A stretch of 8,004 nt of DNA from Gemmatimonadota bacterium (GCA_019348265.1 JAHWJV010000152.1:1-8004), one strand, 5' to 3'. Positions 1-5,976 are shown, numbered from the stretch's first letter. Numbers and translations are program-made. Notes: generated by a model not told the origin, from the letters alone.

Positions 1-165
1 GGATGTATCGATGGAGATGATGCGGGCATGTCCGCAATCCAGCTTCACCAGCTTGACGTGCAGCACGTCGGCGAGCTGGATGTCGGCGACGTATTCCAGG
101 CTCCCGGAAACGCGGCCGATCCCGCCAACGCGGCGTGGCGAGGCGCCGATGATCTCCTGCTTCAT
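1..165 (-). CDS. Molybdenum hydroxylase large (molybdopterin-binding) subunit, N-terminal fragment
   Basis: These are the first 55 codons of the catalytic subunit of a xanthine dehydrogenase/CO dehydrogenase-type enzyme; the rest lies beyond position 1. In this family the subunit holds the molybdenum cofactor and hydroxylates or oxidises the substrate. The visible part fits the family N-terminus: IIGASPRRVGG (residues 5-15), then GRVSG and EYVADI, then an LHVKLVK strand and GHARIISIDTS, which matches the usual HARI-x-SID-[TV]-S pattern. The ATG at 165-163 overlaps the TGA of the 2Fe-2S gene in the 4-base arrangement ATGA, which supports this start and suggests translational coupling. Subunit order (FAD, FeS, Mo) is the same as coxMSL. 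The active-site loop and cofactor motifs are outside the window, so the substrate (CO, a purine, an aldehyde, an N-heterocycle) cannot be told. The family call is firm; a specific enzyme name is not justified. Confidence 0.9.
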   Translation of the reverse strand, partial: MKQEIIGASPRRVGGIGRVSGSLEYVADIQLADVLHVKLVKLDCGHARIISIDTS

Positions 166-620
166 CCCCCGGCGGTCCCCGCCGCGGCGTCCATGACCGC
201 GTGGGTGATCTGCTCGTAGCTGGCGCACCGGCACAGGTTCCCAGCCATGGCTTCGCGCACCTGCTCGATGGTCGGGCGTGGATTGCGATCGAGCAGCGCG
301 CACGCGGACATCAGCTGGCCGGGAATGCAGAAGCCGCACTGTGCGGCGGCATGGTCGAGGAAGGCCGCCTGAAGCGGGTGCAGCCCGTCACGCCCGAGCC
401 CCTCGATGGTCGTGATCTCGGCGCCCTCCACCTCCGCCGCCAGCACCAGGCACGAGTTCACGTTCCTGCCGGCGACGAGGACCGTGCAAGCGCCGCACTC
501 GCCCTCCACGCAACACTCCTTGGAGCCCGTGAGTCCGAGCCCATCGCGCAGCACGTCCAGCAGGAACTCGTGGCCCGCGACCTCCACTTCCCTCGGCCGC
601 CCGTTGATCTGTAATCTCAC
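162..620 (-). CDS. Molybdenum hydroxylase 2Fe-2S iron-sulfur subunit (CoxS/XdhC-like)
   Basis: A 152-residue protein, the usual size of the small subunit that passes electrons between the molybdenum cofactor and FAD. It has two domains. The N-terminal plant-ferredoxin-like domain carries the first cluster motif C37-x4-C42-x2-C45-x11-C57, in the context CVEGECGACTV. The C-terminal helical domain carries the second motif, C95-G-F-C98 (QCGFCIPGQLMSA) and C130-R-C132 (GNLCRCASYEQI). All eight ligands are present, so both clusters should form. Cys36 next to the first ligand is an extra cysteine. The start is GTG at 620-618: it overlaps the TGA of the FAD gene (GTGA), an AAGGAG site lies 10 bases upstream, and the family homology begins at the next residue (RLQINGRP). 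The open frame continues upstream to 1091, but that part is antisense to the FAD gene's reading and unlike the family. Cytoplasmic; no signal peptide is seen. Confidence 0.95.
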   Translation of the reverse strand: MRLQINGRPREVEVAGHEFLLDVLRDGLGLTGSKECCVEGECGACTVLVAGRNVNSCLVLAAEVEGAEITTIEGLGRDGLHPLQAAFLDHAAAQCGFCIPGQLMSACALLDRNPRPTIEQVREAMAGNLCRCASYEQITHAVMDAAAGTAGG

Positions 621-1504
621 GTCTGACGATCTCCTTGCTTCGCGCGGGTTACGGCCGCCGCCACCGCCCTGCTCACGAGCACCGGCACCATGGCGCGGCG
701 GTAGTCGGCCTTGCTCCGCAGATCGTCGATGGGAGTGGCGGCCGTGAGCGCCGCCTCGCCGGCCGCCGCGAGCACCTCCGGGTCGGGTCGCGCACCGACC
801 AGGATCTTCTCCGCCCCCGACGCTCGCACCGTGTAAGCGGCCACCGAGCCCAGCCCGAGCCCGGCCGCGGCGATCGCCCCGTCCGGGGCCAGCTCTATGC
901 TCGCTCCCACGCATACGATGCTGATCTCCAGTGCCCGCCGCCGGCCCAGCTTCAGGAAAGCCGAGCCGGCGGGACGCCTCGGAAGCGGGATCCGTACCGC
1001 CGTGAGCAGTTCCCCTGGCTGCAGCGCCGTTTGACGGTACCCCAACCAGAACTGGTCCAGCGGCAGGGTGCGCTCTCCGCGCGTGCTCCACGCGACGACG
1101 GAGGCGCCGAGCGCCACCAGCACCGGCGGGGTATCGGCGGCCGGTGAGGCGTTGGAGATGTTGCCCACCAGGGTGGCGCGGTTGCGGATCTGCACCGACC
1201 CTACCACGCGCGCGGCCTCGATCAACGCCGGGAAGTGGCGAGCGATCCGCTCGTCCTCCTCCAGGTCCGTCATGACGGTGTTCGCGCTGATCGTGAACTC
1301 GCCCTCCGCCTCCTCGATCGCCGGTCGGAGGTCGGGGATCCCCTTGAGGTCGATCACGACACCAGGCCGGAGATGGCCGTGGCGAATGCCGACCATCAGG
1401 TCGGTACCTCCCGATAGGAGGCGAGCCTCGGTGCCGTGCTCTTCGAGCAGGCCGACGGCCTCATGGAGCGTTTGGGGACGGAAGTACTGAAAACGCTGGG
1501 GCAA
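617..1504 (-). CDS. Molybdenum hydroxylase FAD-binding subunit (CoxM/XdhB-like)
   Basis: A 295-residue protein, the normal length for the medium subunit of xanthine dehydrogenase-family enzymes, which holds FAD and hands electrons to the acceptor. The N-terminus (FQYFRPQTLHEAVGLL) is typical. The two FAD-binding stretches are present: LLSGGTDL at residues 29-36 and IRNRATLVGNISNASPAAD at about 106-124, followed by TPPVLVALGA. The C-terminal region (residues about 175-290) matches the CO dehydrogenase flavoprotein C-terminal domain. The start is an unusual TTG at 1504-1502. An in-frame TGA lies only four codons upstream and the next in-frame Met is residue 37, inside the first FAD motif, so no ATG fits. 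AAAGAG lies four bases before the TTG and a promoter-like pair lies behind it. First gene of the operon; its stop overlaps the GTG of the 2Fe-2S gene. A TTG start may limit expression of the whole set. Confidence 0.95.
   Translation of the reverse strand: MPQRFQYFRPQTLHEAVGLLEEHGTEARLLSGGTDLMVGIRHGHLRPGVVIDLKGIPDLRPAIEEAEGEFTISANTVMTDLEEDERIARHFPALIEAARVVGSVQIRNRATLVGNISNASPAADTPPVLVALGASVVAWSTRGERTLPLDQFWLGYRQTALQPGELLTAVRIPLPRRPAGSAFLKLGRRRALEISIVCVGASIELAPDGAIAAAGLGLGSVAAYTVRASGAEKILVGARPDPEVLAAAGEAALTAATPIDDLRSKADYRRAMVPVLVSRAVAAAVTRAKQGDRQT
631..636 (-). promoter_or_regulatory. Ribosome binding site of the 2Fe-2S subunit gene
   Basis: On the minus strand AAGGAG lies inside the last codons of the FAD subunit gene, 10 bases before the GTG at 620. 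It picks this GTG over longer in-frame readings and fits re-initiation by ribosomes finishing the upstream gene at the overlapping TGA. Confidence 0.7.
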
Positions 1505-1533
1505 GATTCTCTTTCAGCGGGTGAAGGTCGGCA

Positions 1534-1562
1534 AGATTACGCCGCGTTTCCCGAGACCGCAA
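1534..1562 (-). promoter_or_regulatory. Candidate sigma-70-type promoter for the molybdenum hydroxylase operon
   Basis: On the minus strand TTGCGG (1562-1557) is followed after exactly 17 bases by TAATCT (1539-1534). The -10 keeps the three most conserved positions (T, A and final T), and the -35 keeps TTG. Transcription would begin near 1527, leaving a leader of about 23 bases before the TTG start at 1504. The site lies between the start codon and the inverted-repeat block, so the operon would be transcribed independently of the CBM6 gene upstream. Inferred from sequence only; the match is moderate. Confidence 0.35.
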
Positions 1563-1597
1563 CGGGGGCCGGTGCGGGGACACGCCGGCTCCGAGCC

Positions 1598-1647
1598 CGG
1601 CGACTGAAGTCGCGGCAACGACGACTGCAAGTCGGCCTTCGCCGACT
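1598..1647 (+). repeat. Repeat unit copy 1 (left)
   Basis: Core unit of about 50 bases. It opens with a small palindrome, GCGACT-GA-AGTCGC (1601-1614), and ends with a hairpin at 1629-1648 in which AGTCGGC pairs with GCCGACT around a CTTC loop, a perfect 7-pair stem. It is the direct-orientation partner of copy 2 and the inverted partner of copy 3. Confidence 0.8.
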
Positions 1648-1673
1648 AGATACCCCAGCAGAGGCCGCGGACC

Positions 1674-1723
1674 CGACGAATGAAGTCGCGGCTACGCGCA
1701 CCCCAAGCCCCCCTTCGCGGGCT
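1674..1723 (+). repeat. Repeat unit copy 2 (middle, diverged)
   Basis: It aligns without gaps to copy 1, 37 of 50 bases matching by hand count, and shares the exact 12-mer TGAAGTCGCGGC (1681-1692). Its hairpin at 1705-1724 keeps AAGCCC pairing with GGGCTT around the same CTTC loop. Two stem pairs differ from copy 1 by changes on both sides (T-A to C-G and G-C to C-G) and one pair is lost. The opening palindrome is degraded. Same orientation as copy 1, 76 bases downstream. Confidence 0.7.
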
Positions 1724-1761
1724 TTCCAATCGTCGAATCATCCGCTGGGCCGCGGATACCC

Positions 1762-1811
1762 AGTCGGCGAAGGCCGACTTGTAGTTGTCGTTGCCGCGAC
1801 TTTAGTCGCCG
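1762..1811 (-). repeat. Repeat unit copy 3 (right, inverted)
   Basis: The reverse complement matches copy 1 closely, with three differences in 50 bases. The palindrome is GCGACT-AA-AGTCGC and the hairpin stem at 1761-1780 is identical to that of copy 1. Copies 1 and 3 form the arms of the large inverted repeat. Confidence 0.8.
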
Positions 1812-1887
1812 GGCGGGGAGCCGGCTCCTCCAGGTGCTCCGCCTGCCGTTCGGATCTTCAGCCCCGCGACCGCCCCCCCGCCCGAGT

Positions 1888-2466
1888 TCACCGAACGCGG
1901 ATGAAGCGAATCAGATCGATGTCGGCGACGGCGCCGGACGGACCGCTGGCGTCGAGCACGAGCCGCATCGTGTAGGTGCCCTTCCGGAGCGGCACGTTTT
2001 CCTTGCGAATCGTCTGAAGCGTCTGCCAGGACCCGGTGTCGGGGACGTCGAAGGGACCGGTGACGTCGGTGCCGTCGAACTCCAGGTGGAAGGTACCACC
2101 CTTTCGCCGGGAGGCGACCGGGACCTCGACGGTGTACGTGCCGCTCTCTCGCACCTCGACCGTGTAGTTGAGCCATTCTCCACCGACTGCCCAGCCGATG
2201 CCGTGGCCGTTGGAGGCATCCTTTCTCGCCTCGATGTCCACCTGCGTGAGCTCGCGGTAGTTCGCGCCCTGGTTCCGCTCGTCCACGTCGTAGTACGCCA
2301 CTCCGGCTGGACCCAGGTCGTAGTGCTCCGCCTCGACAACGCCGGGGATGAACTGCGCGACGCCACCGAACGGGGTGGTCGCGCGGGGAGCCCCGCTCCG
2401 CGGCATGACGCCGCAGCCAGCCCCGAGGAGTACGAGAAAGATCCAAGTGGAGACGAGCCTGGTCAT
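1888..2466 (-). CDS. CBM6-type carbohydrate-binding lipoprotein
   Basis: A 192-residue protein. The N-terminus is a lipoprotein signal: a short basic start, a hydrophobic run (WIFLVLLGAG) and Cys18 in LLGAGC, so it is probably lipid-anchored outside the cytoplasm. After a linker to about residue 38, the rest is one beta-sandwich module of the CBM6 family. Signs are IPGVVEAEHYD (40-50), VAYYDVDERNQGANYR (56-71), IGWAVGGEWLNYTVEV (90-105), FHLEFDGTDVTGPF (126-139), GSWQTLQTI (145-153) and the closing strand IDLIRFIRV (183-191). Such modules bind polysaccharides or oligosaccharides through exposed aromatics; W92, W98, Y101 and W147 are candidates. There is no catalytic domain, which is unusual because CBM6 is normally attached to an enzyme. 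It starts at ATG 2466 with a weak GAGAG site, 76 bases after the dehydrogenase-cytochrome gene, with no terminator seen between, so co-transcription and a role as sugar-capturing partner are likely but inferred. CBM35 is the near alternative. Confidence 0.85.
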   Translation of the reverse strand: MTRLVSTWIFLVLLGAGCGVMPRSGAPRATTPFGGVAQFIPGVVEAEHYDLGPAGVAYYDVDERNQGANYRELTQVDIEARKDASNGHGIGWAVGGEWLNYTVEVRESGTYTVEVPVASRRKGGTFHLEFDGTDVTGPFDVPDTGSWQTLQTIRKENVPLRKGTYTMRLVLDASGPSGAVADIDLIRFIRVR

Positions 2467-2542
2467 CGGTCTCTCATGGTGGGGGAACGATTCGGTCCAG
2501 CGTGAAAACGCACGCCCGCCAGTACCACGGCTCCAGCTCGGC

Positions 2543-5500
2543 TCAGCGGGCCGGTGCGGCCGTCGTCGGGCGGCGCAGAAAGGCGATCAGATCCGCCATC
2601 TCGGGCACTTCGATCTGCTGCCCCAGCCCTTCGGGCATTGGCGACGCATTGACCGCTTCCATGCGGGCGATCTCGGAGCGCGCGAGGGTGCGCTCCGCCC
2701 CGCCGATGCTGCGAATGGTCACGGAGGTCGGGGTCTCCTGGCGGATCAACCCCGCCACCTGATCTCCACCGCGCAGCTCCACGACCCACTGCTCGTAGCC
2801 GGCCGCGATCTCGTGGCTCGGGAGGAGGATGTCGCTGAGCAGGAACTCCGTGCGCCGGCTGCGGATGGTGGCGAGGTCCGGGCCAAAGGCGATCCCCTTC
2901 TGCCCGCCCACCTGGTGACACATCGCACAGGTGCGGGCGAACACCTGCTCGCCCCGCGCGGCGTCTCCCGATAGATCCACGACCGTCGAATAACGGCGGA
3001 CCACCTCGTCTCCCGCCGCCTTCTCGGGGGAGAAGATCGCGAGCGAGCGCTCCCGGAGGGCGGTGTCGGGGCTCATCATCAGGCGCTTGGAGCGAATCCA
3101 GCCGATGGCGGATGGCTGGACCCTTCGCTGTTCCAGCGCGTCCACCAGCAACGGGACCATCGCGGAATCGGCGAGCAGCACGTTGACGGCTTCGTTGCGG
3201 ACCGGCTCGGGAAGTGTAGGCCAGCGGTCGAGGATGGCGCGGCCGGGCGCCGCGCCGCCTACCTGGCGCATGGCGCGAACAGCCGCCGCTTGCACGGGTA
3301 TCGGCGTGTCCGCCGAGACGAGGTTCGCGAAAAGCGCGGCGTGACGGCTCGCGTCGTAGCGCGCGAGGAACCCGACCGCGTCGGCGCGCGCCGACGCGCT
3401 GCGCGAGGCGTCCCGCGCGAGGCTCGCCACGCGCTCCATGGCGGCGTCCCTTTGGGCCCCTGCAGGCAGGTTGACGCCGGCGAGGAGCGACAAGGCGGCG
3501 GACCGAATCGCGTCGTCCTCGCTGCTGAGAAACGCGTCCAGCAGCAGCGTCCTGAGCACCGGCAACTCCGCGGCTGGAAACGCCGTGCTGTCCGCGCGGT
3601 CAGCAATGCCGGAAAGCACGGCGCCACGCCACCACCCGCCCCCGGCATCCGCGCCGACGCCGAGCAGCCGGCCTACCACGCCGGGCACCTGGTCTCTGCG
3701 ACTGGCCATCAGCACGCCGAGACGGCGGAAGAAGATCGTCCGCGCGGGGGTGGCCTGAGCGGAGAGCTCGCTTTGTGCCCGTTCGAAGAGCGTGCGGACG
3801 TCGAGCCCGCGTGCCGTCAGCCCGGCGATCTGCATCCACTCCTCCTCGACCGATCCCAGGAGGAGGCGCTCGCGCGCCGCTACGATGGCCGGTGTGTCAA
3901 CTTCTCCCAGTGTCAGCAGGAGCTGGAAGGCGACCTTGCCTCGCGCAGTCGGCGCCATCGCGACCAGCGCGTCCACCAGCCCGGGCGATGAGGCGAGGTG
4001 GATCTCGGCTACCCGCACGGCGTTCTCCCGCACCCCCTCGGCCGGGTCTTCGAGCGCCGCGCGGATCGTCTCCGCGCCGAGGCGTCCCATCCCCTCCAAC
4101 GCCCAGAGCGCGTGCAGGCGCGCCTCGGGAAGAGCCCCCTGCCGGACCATTTGCTCCAGCGGCGCGACGGCCGCGGCGTCCTTGCGGTCCACCAGCAGCC
4201 GCTGCGCCGTGCGGCGGTACCAGACATTCGTCTGCTCCAGCTGCCGGACGAGCTCGCCGCTGGAAGCATACCCCAGCCGAAGCTCGCCGGGACGTTTCAC
4301 CGGCAGGCCGCCCGCGGGTACGATCCGCCAGATGCGCCCCTGGCCCGCGCCATCATACAGCGCGCCAGACTGCATCACCTCGCTCGATAGGTACCGCGGC
4401 TGCTCGACGATGCCGCGATAGTAGTCGATCACGTACATGGCCCCGTCCGGCCCGACGTAGAAGTTCACCGGGCGGAACCGGCCGTCGCGGGAAGCGAGGA
4501 ACTCGCGGCCGTGTTGAAGGCGGTGCGCGCGGAAGGTGGCGCCACGGTCTTCCAGCCGATCGACGTGTACGAGGTTGTGCGACGGGTCCCCCACGAAGGT
4601 AGCGCCCTGGTACTCCGGCCCGAACGCTCCGCCCAGGTAGGTGGTGAGCCCGGACGCCGAGGTGACCACCCCCACGTCGGTGAAGAGCTGGTATCCGGGG
4701 TTCACCGCGATCGGAAAGATTTCCGCGGCGGCACCGTGCACCGGCAGGATCTCCGTGGTGGAGCTGACGAGAAGCTCGGGGTTCCGGGCGAGGTACCGCG
4801 CGCCGACCACCTCCTGGAAGAGATGATTGGCGTTGCTGACCAGCAGGTGCCGGCCCCAGGCGTCGAAGGTGTGGCCGAACTGGGTGGCGGAAGCCAGCGG
4901 CTGCACCTCACCCGTTTCGGGGTTGAAGCGGAAGTTCCGGCGCGACACGTTGGGCACCGCCACCCCCTCCTGCCCGGGACGCTTCAGCACCGTTCCGGGC
5001 GAATTGTGCCCGAGGTAGATCCAGTTATCCAGCCCGTATAGCGGGCTGTTGATGCCGCTCTGCGGATTGGACACGTCGAAGCCCGTCAGCAGCACGCGGC
5101 GAACGTCCGCCTTCCCGTCGGCGTCCGAGTCCTCCAGGTAGAGCAGGTCGGTGCCATCCGGCACGATCAACCCCCGTTTCCAGCGCAGGATCCCCTTCGG
5201 CCACCAGAGATCGTCGGCGAATACCGTGCTCCGGTCGGGGCGCCCGTCGCCGGTGGTGTCCTCCAGCAGCTTGATCGTGCTGATGCGCTCCTTCCGATCG
5301 GGATAGGCGCGCAGCTCAGCCACGTAGATCCGCCCCTGTTCGTCGATCTCCATCGCCACCGGATCGACGATCTGCGGCTCCGACGCGAAGAGCTCCACCG
5401 CGAATCCCTTCTCGATCTCGAACATCCCCTGGGCCTGCCGCGGGTCGCGCGGCAGCTCTGATCTCCCCGGGGGTCGGGTGGCAAACCCCAGCGCGACCAG

Positions 5501-5554
5501 CGGAAACGCCAGCAGCAGTGTCGTTCGGCCGAGCCGGGCGAGCTTCCTGTTCAT
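2543..5554 (-). CDS. PVC-type membrane-bound dehydrogenase with HEAT-like repeats and C-terminal c-type cytochrome
   Basis: An exported 1003-residue fusion. Residues 1-30 are a signal sequence (basic start, then TTLLLAFPLVALGFA). Residues about 45-415 are a beta-propeller dehydrogenase domain of the Pirellula/Verrucomicrobium type: FAVELFASEPQIVDPVAMEI near its start, calcium-type acidic loops DTTGDGRPD (99-107) and DSDADGKAD (142-150), FGHTFDAWGRHLLVSN (226-241), and RPVNFYVGPDGAMYVIDYYR (361-380). Residues about 430-840 are alpha-helical HEAT-like repeats. The C-terminus is a c-type cytochrome: one haem site CAMCH at 876-880, GPDL, and Met973 (SPMPEGL) as likely sixth ligand. The family is thought to oxidise sugars or related alcohols and pass electrons to the haem, but substrate and cofactor are not established here. 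Starts at ATG 5554 with GGAG just upstream. First gene of a probable pair with the CBM6 lipoprotein, which suggests a carbohydrate substrate. Its length and domain order are normal for such fusions. Confidence 0.9.
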   Translation of the reverse strand: MNRKLARLGRTTLLLAFPLVALGFATRPPGRSELPRDPRQAQGMFEIEKGFAVELFASEPQIVDPVAMEIDEQGRIYVAELRAYPDRKERISTIKLLEDTTGDGRPDRSTVFADDLWWPKGILRWKRGLIVPDGTDLLYLEDSDADGKADVRRVLLTGFDVSNPQSGINSPLYGLDNWIYLGHNSPGTVLKRPGQEGVAVPNVSRRNFRFNPETGEVQPLASATQFGHTFDAWGRHLLVSNANHLFQEVVGARYLARNPELLVSSTTEILPVHGAAAEIFPIAVNPGYQLFTDVGVVTSASGLTTYLGGAFGPEYQGATFVGDPSHNLVHVDRLEDRGATFRAHRLQHGREFLASRDGRFRPVNFYVGPDGAMYVIDYYRGIVEQPRYLSSEVMQSGALYDGAGQGRIWRIVPAGGLPVKRPGELRLGYASSGELVRQLEQTNVWYRRTAQRLLVDRKDAAAVAPLEQMVRQGALPEARLHALWALEGMGRLGAETIRAALEDPAEGVRENAVRVAEIHLASSPGLVDALVAMAPTARGKVAFQLLLTLGEVDTPAIVAARERLLLGSVEEEWMQIAGLTARGLDVRTLFERAQSELSAQATPARTIFFRRLGVLMASRRDQVPGVVGRLLGVGADAGGGWWRGAVLSGIADRADSTAFPAAELPVLRTLLLDAFLSSEDDAIRSAALSLLAGVNLPAGAQRDAAMERVASLARDASRSASARADAVGFLARYDASRHAALFANLVSADTPIPVQAAAVRAMRQVGGAAPGRAILDRWPTLPEPVRNEAVNVLLADSAMVPLLVDALEQRRVQPSAIGWIRSKRLMMSPDTALRERSLAIFSPEKAAGDEVVRRYSTVVDLSGDAARGEQVFARTCAMCHQVGGQKGIAFGPDLATIRSRRTEFLLSDILLPSHEIAAGYEQWVVELRGGDQVAGLIRQETPTSVTIRSIGGAERTLARSEIARMEAVNASPMPEGLGQQIEVPEMADLIAFLRRPTTAAPAR

Positions 5555-5683
5555 CGAGCTCCGGACCGTGACGAAGGTGGGTGCGGATCGCAGCTCAACT
5601 CCACCCAGCGAGCCGCTTCAGCGCCGGCCGCGCAATTCCGCTGTACGCGAGAGTATCTCGGAAGCGCATGCAGCTCCTTCCGG

Positions 5684-5695
5684 CCAGCCGGCTGG
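5684..5695. repeat. 12-base perfect palindrome in the leader of the dehydrogenase gene
   Basis: CCAGCCGGCTGG is its own reverse complement. It lies about 130 bases before the ATG at 5554 and downstream of the candidate minus-strand promoter, a place where a dimeric regulator or a hairpin could act. In GC-rich DNA a palindrome of this length can arise by chance. Confidence 0.3.
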
Positions 5696-5754
5696 GAATG
5701 CCGTCCCTGCCGCGTGTGCGAACTCGGAAGAGAACGCGTGCGTGCCGATACTAG

Positions 5755-5783
5755 AGATTATCGCGCCGTCCGCCAGTTGTGAA
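5755..5783 (-). promoter_or_regulatory. Candidate promoter for the dehydrogenase-cytochrome and CBM6 genes
   Basis: On the minus strand TTCACA (5783-5778, five of six consensus bases) is followed after 17 bases by TAATCT (5760-5755). The -10 hexamer and spacing are the same as in the candidate promoter of the molybdenum hydroxylase operon. GATAAT, offset by two bases, is an alternative -10 with a 15-base spacer. The implied leader is long (about 195 bases), so a nearer promoter is possible. Confidence 0.35.
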
Positions 5784-5914
5784 GAGCACACGAACCGACG
5801 TCTTCCTTGCCCGCCGCGGATCATGAATTACTCCCAATTTTCGCGCCCGCGCCCGAGTGCCGGCCGAGTCACCGCGGCAGGCATTAATCGTTGTGCCAGA
5901 ACAGCATACAGACA

Positions 5915-5943
5915 TTGACGAGACGTCGTTGCCGGTCTATATT
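5915..5943 (+). promoter_or_regulatory. Sigma-70-type promoter for the unknown 240-residue protein
   Basis: TTGACG (5915-5920) and TATATT (5938-5943) are separated by exactly 17 bases, each matching five of six consensus bases. Transcription should begin near 5950, about 27 bases before the ATG at 5977. This is the best promoter match in the window and it rules against the longer in-frame GTG start at 5857, which lies upstream of it. Confidence 0.65.
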
Positions 5944-5976
5944 TTCCCCTTCGAATCGCTTCCTTCCAGAGGTCTG

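Larger units (their letters stand above)
1584..1825. repeat. Large imperfect inverted repeat with three repeat units and hairpins
   Basis: This fills most of the 383-base gap between the CBM6 gene (stop at 1888) and the FAD subunit gene (start at 1504). The left arm 1584-1654 pairs with the right arm 1755-1825 as reverse complements, about 63 of 71 bases by hand count, around a 100-base spacer. The spacer holds a third copy of the core unit. Each core has a conserved GAAGTCGCGGC-type block (TAAAGTCGCGGC in the right arm) followed by a 20-base hairpin with a CTTC loop. No convincing protein frame crosses it. It could be a mobile REP/MITE-like element, a composite terminator for the CBM6 transcript, or both. 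There is no T-run typical of a rho-independent terminator. I see no transposase and no clear target-site duplication. Confidence 0.85.
5555..5976. other. Divergent intergenic region between the dehydrogenase-cytochrome gene and the unknown gene
   Basis: A 422-base stretch with no convincing gene; short open frames here on both strands look like chance. It holds candidate promoters for both flanking genes (5755-5783 minus, 5915-5943 plus). The minus-strand transcript would have a leader of about 195 bases. Within that leader lies a perfect 12-base palindrome, CCAGCCGGCTGG (5684-5695). Base composition becomes more AT-rich near 5820-5960, as expected around promoters. I do not recognise a riboswitch. 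Confidence 0.6.

Noticed and set aside
621..1091. In-frame upstream extension of the 2Fe-2S subunit to a start at 1091
   Set aside because: The extension overlaps the FAD subunit gene on the same strand in another frame, is Gly/Arg/Ala-rich and unlike the family. The GTG at 620 with AAGGAG and a stop/start overlap explains the gene.
1598..1811. CRISPR array
   Set aside because: Only three units, one inverted and one strongly diverged, with unequal gaps and internal hairpins; no cas genes nearby.
1584..1825. Ordinary rho-independent terminator of the CBM6 transcript
   Set aside because: The arms are far too long and no T-run follows on the minus strand; it may still affect transcription, but repeat structure explains it better.
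1802..2505. Long open frames on both strands over the CBM6 gene
   Set aside because: They are GC-driven shadows with Arg/Gly/Pro-rich translations; only the 1888-2466 minus frame gives a signal peptide and recognisable module.
3775..4602. Long plus-strand open frame (275 residues) opposite the dehydrogenase-cytochrome gene
   Set aside because: The translation is almost entirely Arg, Pro, Ala, Ser and Gly, typical of antisense frames in GC-rich genes, while the minus frame has clear domains.
5478..5918. Possible gene in the divergent intergenic region (plus 5478-5918, or minus 5618-5824)
   Set aside because: One overlaps the signal-peptide end of the dehydrogenase gene, both cover a candidate promoter, neither has a convincing ribosome site or recognisable protein sequence.
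5857..5976. Upstream GTG start for the unknown plus-strand protein
   Set aside because: It lies before a strong promoter (5915-5943), so it would not be on the transcript; the ATG at 5977 has its own ribosome site.
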